From Vandiemenella viatica (Eukaryota; Arthropoda; Insecta; Orthoptera; Morabidae), in assembly GCA_031002005.1 (NCBI GenBank), contig CM061920.1:48338610-48402609 (forward strand): a stretch of 64,000 nucleotides of DNA. Reading direction: 5' to 3'. Below, one piece after another: positions 48,268 through 60,147 of the stretch; the stretch's first letter is position 1, and the number at the start of each line of letters is the position of its first letter. The position numbers and the translations under genes are program-made. Below the pieces are notes generated by a model that saw only the letters and a program-made list of their open reading frames with translations, was not told the origin of the DNA and ran no database searches.

Positions 48268-49072
48268 ATAGGGTGTCAGGAACTTTGATCCAGTTTACAA
48301 GAAGGTGACAGTAACTTTTTGCCTTTATTTATGCACTGATAAAGCAAATTGTTACGACCACAGCATACCATGAGCACCAATGTTTTTGAACATACCATTT
48401 GGCACACATCATTGAACATGGGGTTCTATTTCTCTGTTCCCACATTGACCCAATGACATGGTCAATTACATTTGCAGTGAGTATGAAATCATCAAGATTG
48501 GACAATGGATCAATGTAAACATTTCAACTGCTAGATGAATCACTTTTCTTGCTACACCAAGTCATGTGTGGATATGCCTTTTCCAGGAGATGCAAGGCTA
48601 TGGGGGTAGTGTTATGATAAGGGGGACATTCACCTGGGCTTCCATGGAAGATGAGGTAGTGATTGAAGACACCATGAAAGCTGTGGAATTTATGAAAATT
48701 ATTGCAGACTACCTGCATCCCTTCATGCTTCTTTTTTTCCACATCAGCAATGGAATTTTTCCAGCAAGATAACTGTCCATGTTACAAGGCCACAAACATG
48801 CTACAGTGGTTTGATGAGCATGAACATGAACTTGCTTCCTTGGCCACCAAATTCAACTGATCTCTCAACATGATAGGACACATCTGGAATTTTATCAGGA
48901 GCCAGTTCCACACCCACAAATCTCAAGTCCACAATTTAAGGGAATTGCACAATGTGGGTAGACATCTGGTATCAGATACATCTGGAAACCTACAACAAAC
49001 TGTTTTTTGTATTCCAAAGGAGCACCAACCCACTATTATGGAAGTGTTCATAACGTTTTGATCATCGGTGTA
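48268..49072 (+). mobile_element. Tc1-like transposon relic
   Basis: Plus-strand transposase pieces in several frames: GGSVMIRGTFTWASMEDEVV, then DNCPCYKATNMLQWFDEHEH, LNMIGHIWNFIRSQFHT and LRELHNV (third catalytic region of Tc1-type DDE). The right end, ATACACCGATGATCAAAACG read inward, next to TA, is a plausible TIR. The left end is not clear. Several stops. Confidence 0.75.
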
Positions 49073-49499
49073 TATTATGTCTTGAGGCTAGTTTGAGATA
49101 TGCTACAAAAGGACTGAATTAATTGTGATCTTATTGGATTCAGTAGTATGTTCTGAAAATTCCTGATAGCAGTTTTGGAGGCATGATGTGGACAATTTCC
49201 TGACTGGCTGCATTAATTACAGAGTAAAAGCAGATGCAACCTCAGTAAAGTTTATTTTTCCTTAGATTACAAATAGTAGTTACATAGTTTAATTGGATTG
49301 AGGTAGGAGAGGGATTTAAAGTGAATTTTACAAATCAAATTTGGATTACTATTTTTGACTTTGAAAAAAAGATTTCACTATTAGGTAGAAAATAGGTAGG
49401 GTTTGGGCAGAAAGCAGGAAAAAGTGAGACTAGTGGAAGAAGGAAGTCAGTCAGTGAGTAGATGCCATCAGAGTAGGAGTGTGCTGGCATTGGTGGTTG

Positions 49500-50345
49500 T
49501 AAGAGGCGAGCTTATGCTTGGGGTGGAGCATAAACACGTTGTCTTTGCTCTGATCGTGCGTAGCCTTGGATGTTACATTTCTGACTATGGCACTTGGTTA
49601 GCCAGTGACCAACACTTGCGAAATCCCGAGGCACCATATGGAGTAATACTATTTCAAAACTGCATTGTAGTAAAACTTAAATTTGCAAACCTACAGTATG
49701 CCAAAATAAAACTTTTGCACCATAGTGTTTAATATGAAACTTGCAGGCCTACTAAGCCACATGTTATTGCGTGCACGGTTCCTGGACGACTGAGAGCAAC
49801 TAACTGAACGCACGAGTCAATATCACATCGCACTCCCTGCTTCTCGAAGATTCCTGGCGACTCTGCTCTCTCACGAACTGTGAAAAACGGCTCTTTTCCT
49901 CATTCACATGGATAGTTTCTGGCGGGCTCATCAGATATCAAATCGTATATCTGAAATCCTTGCATCATCTAATTTGACCTTGATGACAAAAATAATTCAA
50001 TCACTCTGCAATTTTACGAATTGCTAGATCTTTAAGTAAATGTTAACTTCAGTTATTATGAAAAATTTTGTAACTTTAATAGTTAAGCCGAAAATAAATA
50101 CTTTAAATATGAACTTTTAAAATCTCATTCCAGGTGAATGCTGAAGAATGTTGAAATTGATAATACTATCTTAAAAACTGTGAAACTCTGCTTTCTAACT
50201 TTAATTAACATAGAAACTGACTTTGAAAATGAAATGCACTACTAATATTATCCTATCTAAATTTCAGTTCTGAAAATAAAATTCTGGTACGCAGTTACAA
50301 AATTTGATAGATACCTGGCATGGTGTTTAATAAGAGTACTTCTAA
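49500..50345 (+). repeat. Dispersed repeat X, copy 3
   Basis: CTTGGGGTGGAGCATAAACA, GCGTAGCCTTGGATG, and further right AATTGCTAGATCTTTAAGTA and ACGCAGTTACAAAATTTGAT match copy 4 (61055-61690) in order. Confidence 0.6.
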
Positions 50346-50715
50346 TAACGTGTGAGAAGTGATCCAAAAGTAAGTTTACCAGATCAGTCAAATTGACATA
50401 AGTATTTTGAGACATTTTGAAGTTTATACTGAGAATATTGAGAGTGTTTCCAGTCATCTGAGTTATAGCAATTGGCGAATTACTGAGTTTATGGTGTAAT
50501 ATACTGTATGGACTTTTCCATTGGATTTATCTCAAGCACAACAAATAATTTAGGATTTGAAGACAATTTTAATATTCTTCATAAAGTTTTCACAATACTG
50601 AAGGTACAAGGAAGGTGTAAGGGTTTGGGAGAGACTATATTAGCCAAATGTCAAACACTCCTTCATGTGGTGCACCCTGTTTGCACAGATGTGGCTCTGG
50701 AAACTGAAAGATTCC

Positions 50716-53700
50716 CAGTATATGGAGTCACCCACTGCTTGCCAACGGTCTCCTAAAGGAGGGCAGAAGGGTGAGCAGCAGTCTCGGGCACGCTCTTGCC
50801 CTTGGGGTTGGAAACAGCCCCTAAAGGCGGACTAATCAGAAATGATCAATGGCATGGGCATGCAGAAGGCAACAGGACCCAAAGGGTATCCCGAGGACAT
50901 GTAATCCTCTCAAATTACATATATCAAAATGGCTTCTCCAGAGGTACAATAGTCCCCCAATCGGATCTTTGTATGAGGACTACTCAGGGAGGAGTCATCA
51001 GACTGTATAGAAACATTCTATGAGTCAGAGCAAGGAATGTTAGAAGTCTGAATAGAGCAGGTAGGTTAGAAAACTTAAAAAGGGAAATGGATGTCATTGG
51101 GATTAGTGAGATTAAATGGAAGGATACACAGGATTTCTGGTCTTAGGGAACACAGAATAATTGACACAAAAGCTGTCTGTGGAGTTACTGGTGTAGGTTT
51201 TGTCATGAATAAGATAGTAGGGAGGTGGGTGAGTTATTTTGAGCAGTTAAGTAACAGGATTATTTTGATGAGGTTAGAAACTTAGTTTCTAACCTAAGTA
51301 AACACTAACCATGTCAGTACAAGTGTACATGCCAATGTCACAGGAAGATTATGAAGAAATAGAGAAAATATACACCAAAATTAAATAGTTAATACAATAT
51401 GGGAAGAGGAAGGAAAATCTAATAATCATGGGTGATTAGAATGTGATAGTGGGAGAAAGAAAAGAGGAGAATACCATAGGAAGTTTTGGTCTAGGAGAAA
51501 GAAATGAGCAGGAGGCATGTTTTTAGAAATTTGTAAAAGATATAAGCTAATCATTACAAACACACTGTTTAAGAACCATGCAAGAAGGATACACACCTGG
51601 AACCATCCAGGAGATAAAGGCAGATATCAGCTAGATTATATCATGGACAAACAGAGATTCATGAATCAAGTTCTAGAATGTTAAGCGTACCCAGGAGCAG
51701 ACATAGACTCTGACCATAATTTGATAATAATGAAGTGCAGGCTGAAATTCAAGTGAACAAGGAAGCAATATAAGCAGAACAGACTGGAAGTGAATAAACT
51801 GAAACAATCTAACACAAGGGAAATATTTGTAGAGATGGTAGACTTAGGTCTAAGAAGTAACTCTGATAGGAGCTCAACTGAGGACAAATGGAATGCATTG
51901 AAGAGAGAAATAATGAAAGTTGGTGAAGAAACATCAGGTTTTAGTGAAAAATCTGTCTGAAAACCTTAAATCAAAGAATTTTTTTTGGAGCTGCTGGGTT
52001 AGAGGAGAAGGCACAAAAATGCTCAGGATGAAGTGAGAAGAGAGCCATACAGGCAATTTAGAAATCAAATAAACAGGAAATGCAAAAAAGCAAAAGAAAA
52101 ATGGCTTCAAGAAATGTTTGAATAAGTAAAAAAGGAAATGGTATTAGGTAAAGTAGGAATATCAAACAAAATTTTGGAGAAATGAAGAAAAGATGTGTAA
52201 ACATTAATGCTGCCAATGAGATACCTCTTTTAAGCTCAGACGATAGAACTAAACAATGGATGGAATACATTGAGAAACTGTATGATGGGGATGACTTGAA
52301 CAACAGTGTAATGGAAAAGGAAGATAATGTCGACACTGATGACTTGGGAGATCCTGTTGTGAAGACATAATTTGAAAGGGCTCTGAATGACTTGAAAGGA
52401 AATAAGGCAGTTGGAATTGAGATCCCTGCAGAACTTCTTTAATCCCTAGGAGAAGAAGGAGTCAAAATATTATTCAAACTGAAATCAAAAAGTTATAGGC
52501 CCCGCCTCTAATGACTTTAGCCCTCCACGAGGCGTAAAGCAAAAAAAAAAATTTAAAAAAGTTATAAAACAGAAGTAATTCCAGCTGATCTTAATAAAAA
52601 CATCATCTTCACACTTCTGAAGAAAGCACAAGCCGACATATATGAGAATTATCACACTATTAGTCTAACATCACATGCTTCAAAATTACTGACCAGAATA
52701 ATATACAGAAGAATGGAAAGGGTAGTAGAAGTGATAGTAGGTGAAGAACAGTTTGGGTTTAGGATCAACCGTGGTACAAGGGAAGCAATTCTGGATTTAA
52801 GTTTATACTTGTTGGGAAGATCAAGAAAAACAAAGATATTATTATGGTGTTTGTTGATTTAGAAAAAGCTTTTGATAATGTTAGGTGGGCCAAGTGGTAA
52901 AAGTTTTAAAGAGGTCAGGTCTAAAATGCAAAGATAGACGAATACATTATAAGCTATGTAAGAATCAAGTGGCTGCAATACAACTAGAGAATCTTGAGAG
53001 ACAAGCATCAGTTAAAATGGCTGTGAGACAAAGTTGTAATCTGTCTCCATTAATATTCAACTTTTATGTAGAGGAAGGAGAAAAAAAACAGTATCCTACA
53101 ATTTGCTGATGACATTGTCTTGTTAGCAGAACAGGCTGAGGATATGGAGAAGTTACTGAATGCCATGAACAAAATACTGAAGGTAGATTTTAGACTGAAT
53201 ATAAATCAGAGAAAGACAAAAGTGATTAAATGTAGCAGAAACGATACAAATCACAGCAGATTAAATATAAAAATAGTATCGGATGAAAGAGGAGAAGTAA
53301 ATGAATTCTGCTACTTGGGAAGCAAAATTCACTCTGATGGATAAAGCAGGAATGATGTTAAAAGCAGACTAGCACTAGTACAAAGAGCCTTCATGAAAAA
53401 GAGAAATCTTTTAGTTCCAAATATATATCTAGGACTTAGAAATAACTTTTAAAACTCTATGTGCGGAGCACAGCACTTTATGGTAGCAAAGAATAGATTG
53501 TTGGAATACCAGAAAGAAATAAAACTGAAGAATTTGAAATGTGGTGCTACGGAAGAATGCTGAAAATTAAGTGGACAGACAAAGTACGAAATGAACCAGT
53601 TTTGGAAATGATGGGTAAGGAAGAAAGTTTATGGAAGAAGCTTACAGAAAGAAAAGACAGTCTGGTAAGTCATATTTTGAGATTCTTTAATTTGTTTGTA

Positions 53701-53880
53701 GAGGAAACAGTCGGAGGTAAGAACTGAAGAGGAAGACAGAGTTTAGAATATATGAAGCAGATAATTGAGGACCTGAGTTCTAAGGGGTATGTAGAGATGA
53801 AGAGGTTAGCACAAGATTGGAAGGGATGAAGGATTGTATCAAACCAGTTGAAAGACTGATAACAGCAACAAAAAAAAGGT
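50716..53880 (+). pseudogene. RTE-like LINE, near full length, degenerate
   Basis: The 5' UTR matches 63045-63300 (GGGTATCCCGAGGACATGTA). An endonuclease of the craniofacial-development-protein-2 type (GRIHRISG, HTWNHPGDKGRYQLDYIMD, GADIDSDHNLI) is followed by RT: VFVDLEKAFDNVRWA, CNLSPLIFNFYVEE, QFADDIVLLAEQAEDMEKLL, FCYLGSKIHSDG, and a C-terminal region. It ends GATAACAGCAACAAAAAAAA, a short repeat-like tail as in RTE elements. Many stops and frame changes. RTE elements encode one protein that nicks DNA and reverse-transcribes its own RNA. A 58-bp insertion with target duplication lies at 52498-52555. Confidence 0.85.
52498..52555 (+). mobile_element. 58-bp retroposed insertion inside the RTE LINE
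   Basis: A G/C-rich 42-nt piece with ends GGCCCCGCCTCTAATG and CACGAGGCGTAAAGC, then an A-rich tail, flanked by AAAAAGTTATA (52487-52497 and 52556-52566, exact). The piece can form a GCCTC/GAGGC hairpin. Target duplication plus A-tail indicates target-primed retroposition of a very short RNA end; source not recognised. Confidence 0.8.
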
Positions 53881-55077
53881 ACGTTTAAAACATGGAATTA
53901 ATTTCAAGTAGTTGTTCAAAATCGACTCTCATGTATTTCTTTTAGATCTAGTTAATTTTAATGAACTCTTATCATGATTTCAGCCTTGGTACAATTTTCC
54001 CTTTAGTTTCAGGGCGGTGACTGTCTTATTAACTGTAACATAGTAAGTTTCTGGTACAATTGAAATAAGGGAAACATTCAAAGAAAAGGAAATTCAGGAG
54101 CAGTAATTACAAATTCAACCAAACCTAACCTAACTTACCAATGTCATAGTTTCCAGGAAAGGAGTGAAGAATGGTACAAGTCCTATGTATGAGAGAATTT
54201 TTTAAGGAGACTATTATGAGTCAAAGGTTCAAAGAAAACAGATTTCAAGGAAAGGAAAGGGACCATGAAAGTATCAAAATTGAATGCCTTTAGATAGATG
54301 GTTGAACAATGTACAACATGAAAGGGGATCAAAGAAATATAAGGAATTATGGATTTTTTCATAGTGAGAAGTTACCAGAAAGTATTAAAACATTAATTTT
54401 ATAGTTATGCTATAAGTGAAAGTGGAGGGAAGGAGAAGGTGGAGAAGAAACTTTTTACAGTTGTCTAACAACGTAAAGCTTATACATGGGAATAATGGAA
54501 AATAAAGTAAACTAGGAAGGATAAGGAATTTTACAGTAATAAAAGTTTTGCAGGGCATTATGAATTGAGTGGTAAGATATAGGCTTCAGCTGCTGGCAAG
54601 ATGTCAAAACTTTGTTGAATTTTAAAGAGTAAATAAGGAAAAAATTTCAAGAAAATTATGATAGCAAAAAGTGTTTCGAATGCATTGTCAAAATTTTGTT
54701 TAATTCAAGGAACGTTTTGGAAACCCTTGAGATTTTGAAAGTCTGAAGGGCGATATGGTCACAAGACAAGGAAAAGCTTCGAGACTAGCAAAATCAGCTG
54801 AAATCACAACACGTCACTAAATGAAATTTGATGAATGTAAGGCACAGCACTTATAATGAATGACATAAGACGCAATTGTTAGTGTTAAGTTTCTGCCGCC
54901 TCCAACAGTGCTGTTTATTCAATAACCATTCCAAGTTGGCAATGGCTTGTGTATGAATCTCCACTAGCTCAAAAAACTAGTTTGTAGCATTGCTGAGAAA
55001 GGAATAAATTGTCTTCAAGGAATGTTAAAACTTATAGTCAGTAACAGTTAAAGAAAGAATTAAAATGTAAACTTTGA
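53881..55077. other. Intronic, nothing recognised
   Basis: No ORF above 60 codons and no repeat assigned. Confidence 0.4.
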
Positions 55078-55425
55078 GGAAGGTAAGGAAAGTAAAACCA
55101 TTACTTATAAAAGCTGTAGACAGGAGGGTTCCAAACAAAAAAATAAGATGACATGAGCAATAAACATTATATACATTAACATTTCAGTTAAAATTCATAT
55201 TTCCCTGTATCATGTTTTCCTGTTCTACAAAAATGGCAGATCAGTTTGTGATCACATCTTTCACCCACCGTACATGCCGGCAGTGCTTGCGTGCAGCCAT
55301 CTCACTTCTACTGAGGAAGAGCCCTGCTCGAAAATTTTATTCTTTGTGTGTTCGTGTTTTTTTCGTGTACCAACGCCGCTGGAATCCCCTTCTTTGGTAA
55401 GCAGTGGTTTTTTATCCTATCCAAT
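55078..55425. repeat. Family 1 foldback repeat with intact hammerhead core
   Basis: The degenerate inverted arms (left GACAGGAGGGTTCC and AAGGAAAGTAAAACC; right GGTTTTTTATCCTATCC) match the arms at 18001-18365. The right arm is the better preserved. Confidence 0.6.
55311..55340 (+). ncRNA. Hammerhead ribozyme-like motif
   Basis: CTGAGGA (55311-55317), A, stem II GAGC cct GCTC, GAAA (55330-55333), then AATTTT, where AATT can act as a two-pair palindromic stem III. Both conserved core strands are exact. Stem I pairing is poor, so activity is doubtful. Confidence 0.55.
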
Positions 55426-55479
55426 GTTCAAACTAATAATTTATTTAGATTCCAATATTATTAATATTTAATTAAAATT

Positions 55480-57095
55480 GCAATGGAGTGACTGCTCTAG
55501 TGGCAATTTCCCTACACACCCAACTTCCCCCTTTCGTCCACCCACCTACATTTGCCCTCTACCAACCTCAACTTTAAATTCTCCCAACATTTTTGATAAA
55601 CTATTCATCATTTCTCTTGGTAACTTATTCCAATCCCTGATATCCTTAATTAAAACAGAGAATCTTCCTACACCTTTGTGCTGGAAATTGAGTGCCAGCT
55701 TGTGGTCATGGTCATCTTTTCCCTTCCATGCATTACTTTTCATTCTTATGCCAATATCTATTCATGCCTCATCACTAATATATGGCTTGTACACTCCATG
55801 ACCCTCTTCACCCTCCTTCTATCTTCCAATAAGTCCCATTCCAGCTCTTTTATCACATATGTTACTGATTGAGTTCTGCGAGATGCATCAGCCAACAGTC
55901 CTCCTGCACTGACAATACTCTTCTTAAATCCATCTTTAGCCACCTTCTTAGATATTATTAAGTCCTTGATTTAAATTTTCCTTACTACACTGCTGTCTCT
56001 TAACTCCCTTATGTTCTCTTTTTACCAACATCTTTAACCTCCTCATATCCCTATTATAGTACACAGATTCTCTACTTCTCTTTATTTTCTGTTATGGAAT
56101 AAATTTTTCTCCTCACTTTCTTAATACCTCCTTGAACTCTTCCCAGCTTGACTCTACTTTACTTGTACCTTCCTTCCATTTGCTGAAATATTTTTTCATA
56201 TTAGATATCTGTGCCTTTTATAATTGTACCTATTTCCCCCTATAGTTTTGGATGCTGGCTCACTGAATCCTCTAATATCCATCAGAACTGCTTAATGATC
56301 ACTTATTCCTTCAGTTACATGACACCCCACAAAGTTATCATCAGGATTTTTTAGGAATATATCAAAAATATTTTGTCACCTTGTGTTCTGCTCTACAACT
56401 TGTGTAAATCATCCTTTCCTTATTAAGGTATTTTCAAATCTCCGTTCCTTTCTGTTATTAATCTTATTTTCAACCCAACCAATAATGACCATTCTACTCT
56501 CACTTTAGAATGCTGAGCATGAACTTAATCTCCCCAAACCCTCATCTTCATCTGTCATTCCTCCAGTGCAGTAAGCAGCCAACACCCTGATTTTTTTCTT
56601 TTTTACTACTGCAAGTAGCTCATGGTCATGATCTATGAACATCAGTTAGCTGTGGTAGTTTTTGTTAATTAGTATGAAAACTCCTCCACCAATTGCTCCT
56701 CTATCTCTGCCACTACACTCTGTAAACTCAGAAAAACCTCACTGTCTAGAACTTCTTATTTTAACCAAATCTCTACCCCTATTATCACTTGTGGTTCGTG
56801 TATCTCTATTAAGTTTGCAAATTCTATTACTTTGTTTATTATACTTCAACAGGTCACCAGTAACACCATTATTACAGACTTTATATTTTCAGCATTTACC
56901 TCCTCCTTCCTGTTTTACCTCAGTCAGTTATTGTTTCAGCAACTTCATCTATTTCCTTAACATCTGTGATTATTCCCATTGTGGATCTAATATCAGTGTC
57001 ACTTTGATCATCTATTTCCATCCCTTCATCAACAGCCCATATCGTAAAAGCCTGACCCCATCATCACTGAAAATGGGCTCCCTTACTGCTTTTGC
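55480..57095 (-). pseudogene. CR1-like LINE ORF2 with internally deleted RT
   Basis: Minus strand from about 57090: endonuclease (EFANLIEIHEPQVIIGVEIW, DSEVF), then EGISDH and IRGFSEPASK near 56250-56330, then directly RRTQSVTYVIKELEWDLLED and DWNKLPREMMNSLS of the C-terminal end (55546-55943). Only about 280 bp separate these parts, so most of RT is deleted. The 3' end is near 55480 (GCAATTTTAATTAAAT). ORF1 of the same element lies at 58345-59560 across an inserted LTR-like repeat. Confidence 0.65.
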
Positions 57096-57101
57096 TATAT
57101 A

Positions 57102-57102
<1 letters not shown>

Positions 57103-57132
<30 letters not shown>
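57103..57132 (+). repeat. Poly(A) run of about 29
   Basis: A homopolymer between the LINE and the LTR-like repeat; it creates a false poly-lysine ORF end at 57192. Confidence 0.85.
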
Positions 57133-57135
<3 letters not shown>

Positions 57136-57249
57136 CGGAAAGTTGTAAAGTACCTTTTAGTTAATCAAAAGCCCACTAGCTACCCACAGTAGTAAAATAT
57201 TCTATAGATCGATTGTAAAGTTGCTTATGTTGGACTTAGGAATTTCGAG

Positions 57250-58280
57250 AAGAGTAATTAAGAGTAATTGTTAACTTGAAGGAATTCCCCTGTATTCATT
57301 CCAACAGTGAGAATTCACCATAAAAATCATTTTAAAGTGTATTTATCATATCGCGAAATGTTTATTGTAAGAAATATTCTGGTTTGTTCACGTTTTGAAA
57401 CACGCGATCGGAAAAGTAAAAATCTAAGATTTGAAATATCTTTAAATTGAGTAAAGCTACAGCTGATCTTTTATCACCACCTATAGTCAGCATTGTTCCG
57501 GATATTTTGGTAGTAAAATTAAATAATTTGGCAAAGTCTAATTAGCAGTTTTAATTAAGAGAAAAAAATGAACTCTTTAACTAAAAGGAATAAAAATTTG
57601 AAATTTATATCAGTAGATAGCCCTAATTAAGACGGTTACGAATATATAATGGTTTTGGTAAAAAGTTTAAGCATTTGTCTGGTAATTAAGTTTTTGAAGA
57701 TAGATTGTCGTTAATTGTTGATGGAGCGCGTAAAAATTCCGCCAAGTTGGTCATGTGATGACTTCAATTTTAAGATTATAGAAACCCTTTGGAATGTTAA
57801 ATTAAATTAAAGCAGATATAACATGACAATAGAAAGTCCCTGTAAAAATTTCAAGTTAAACTATTATCTACTTTTGCAGATATTAATTAAAGAAAGATTT
57901 GCCAAGGTCATAGGCTCTGGGAAATCTATAAAAGACCTTGCTGTAAGCTCACGTTGTCTCATTCTTATGCCGGAAAGTGATCGCGCAACTCCGCGCTAGT
58001 TAGCGGCGCAAATTAGGGTAGTGGTTTAGGCAAGATCTAACATGCCGTAATACTCACTAACGTTAGGGGGACTTTGTGAGTTTTTGTCTTCTCGTAGAAG
58101 TGTACTTAATGTGCAATTTTCAAAGAAACTGTTGTTCAATGCTTTATTCACGTTCCTGGTACCGACAATGTACGAGTGAACTGATATCAAGAATATAAGT
58201 ATTTTGCTATTCTCAAACTGTGTTAAGTGACTTTATTTAAATTACCCTTCGCATTTGGGGATTTAATACGAATACGTGGC
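57250..58280 (+). mobile_element. LTR-like repeat separating two parts of a LINE
   Basis: The first 465 bp match 43880-44345 (TTTAAAGTGTATTTATC, GAAACACGCGATCGGAAAAG, CCGGATATTTTGG). At 57928 TATAAAAG is followed by a GC-rich stretch. At 58277 TGGCGACCAGG, like a primer-binding sequence, follows ...AATACG. This suggests LTR plus the first bases of an internal region. Exact ends and target duplication not found. Confidence 0.45.
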
Positions 58281-58344
58281 GACCAGGTTATTTAATATCA
58301 TAGGTACCAGAGGGCTATACATGGTCACAAACTTAATTGTTCAT

Positions 58345-59560
58345 AGTTCAGGTGAAGGTGTTGTATAACCCCCGTGCAGCCTTTTGGCCTGACAAAGTAC
58401 TCCCTTGCCCACACTATTTAGGTGTACGCCATGCCTAGTGAAACCCCATCTACCAATGGTGTTCACAGGCACAACGCTCAAGACGGAACTAATGGCTTTC
58501 CCAATCAGCATTTCCGTTTCCACATTTATCCACCTCACAGCATACTCAACTGTCGCTGGTCATGGAAAATTAGGACCTACATGACTTCCACCGTGGTATT
58601 CTGTGCCTCCTCCACCACCTTCCCCAAGTCACTCTCTGTACTATAACTTGCATTTCTATCAATAGTATTCCCCACACTTCCCACTATCACTATTCTATCA
58701 TCCTTAGTGAAACTCCTACAAAGGGAACCTATATCCTCTATTACCTGACCTACTATTGCACTAGGTTTGAAACATCTAGTGACTTGGCAACATGTGCCTA
58801 GCTGATCCTGCAGAACAAGGTCTACACCTCTCCCATGGCTACTAGCTAGCAGCATAACCTTTTTTTTTTCTTATTCTTGCCTTGCACTCCCTTATTCCTA
58901 AAGGCCTACTGCATCTACATGAGACTTTTCTCCTCTTCACTCTAGCAACAGGTCAAACCTATTATTCTCCACAATTTCTGAAGTGTCTGGCTTCTTCATC
59001 CCACTAACCATATTTCTCCAATAACCTATTAACACCTCCCACCCATCCTTCTCAACTTCCTCCAACCCACTATCTCTACTTTCTGCCTCTATAGCATGAG
59101 CCTCGACATGCTTCGCCCCCACAGACTGAGGCTCCACAGGCTGATCATCACTCCACAGTCTGAGTCCCACAGGCTGAACAACCCCCCCCCCCCCCCAGGC
59201 TGAACCTCCACATCTGGAACCACCACAAGCCATGCCTCCACAGGCTGAGCATCCACTGGACATGCCTCAAGAACCCAGATCATTTCACGCAACTCCCTGA
59301 TGGTTTCACCCATCTCCCTCATCCTTTCATCCTTAAGACAATGTGCACAAAACCATGGGAGAGCCTCATTTATTTCCCACATTTTCCTTCCCCACATGCC
59401 CAATTAAACCACTTCCTACAACAACCCCAACCCCTTTACAACATACCAGCATCTGGTGTCACACTTTCCAGTCATGATTTTTCCCAGGTACTTCTAGCAC
59501 CTTCTAAACGAATCTCAAATTTATTCGAAAAAGTAGTCTAATAAGGTTCATACCATATTT
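58345..59560 (-). pseudogene. CR1-like LINE ORF1 with SGNH-esterase-like domain
   Basis: Minus strand. N-terminal part: MWEINEALPWFCAHCLKDER and a coiled helix (MGETIRELREMIWVLE). An alanine/valine/proline-rich repeat stretch broken by a 17-C run (59182-59198) follows, then ASSHGRGVDLVLQDQLGT, DDRIVIVGSVGNTIDRN and FTRHGVHLNSVGKG. GxS/H, the central GGxND-like block (here GSVGN) and DxxH/RHGxHLN order is that of the esterase-type ORF1 of CR1/L2 LINEs, an RNA-binding partner of ORF2. Frame changes and stops are present. Confidence 0.7.
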
Positions 59561-60147
59561 TTAACAATCTGATTAGCTACAACTACAAGTGACATTGCAA
59601 CAGAGCTATACTCAAAATGTAATTTTTAACAGAAAGTTATTGATTCTTCTTTATAAGTTTCCCACTATCCTTCAGCTAAACAAAATGACATTATCTTTTG
59701 TATTTAACAATTTATTGTTGTCTCCCAGAAGTGTTAGTATGCTCTAACAAGAAATGACTCCCTGTTTCATCTTCATATATGGTAAGTTATACTAATAGGA
59801 ACCACTATTTATGATACACATTATCATAAATTTAATTACATGTTCAGATAATAATACCACACAGAAAAGTAATAACATCAAGTGATGGTAGCAGGAACAG
59901 AGTGATCCATAAAACAATTTCCTCTCTACTTTCTCTGAAAATTAAACAGTAATAGCTACACAGATGAAACCTTTACATCACATAGCATAAATGGATAAAT
60001 AAATTAGAGGTCCTCGTTTTAACATCTTATCTTAGAAACTATCATTCTTCCAAAAAAAATTCGCCATCCACAAACAAGACACATTAGAAAAAATATAACA
60101 AGCTACTAGAAATTTGAATGATATCAAACCCATAATGATATACTGAC
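59561..60147. other. Intron, nothing recognised
   Basis: AT-rich sequence up to the exon at 60148. Confidence 0.45.

Noticed and set aside
54118..54136. Telomere-like CCTAACCTAAC
   Set aside because: Only two units, no array; chance in AT-rich DNA.
56662..57192. 176-codon plus-strand ORF
   Set aside because: Antisense to a minus-strand LINE endonuclease and extended by a poly(A) run.
59089..59403. Treating the two overlapping minus-strand ORFs (104 and 108 codons) as host genes
   Set aside because: They are frame-shifted parts of LINE ORF1 around a 17-C homopolymer.
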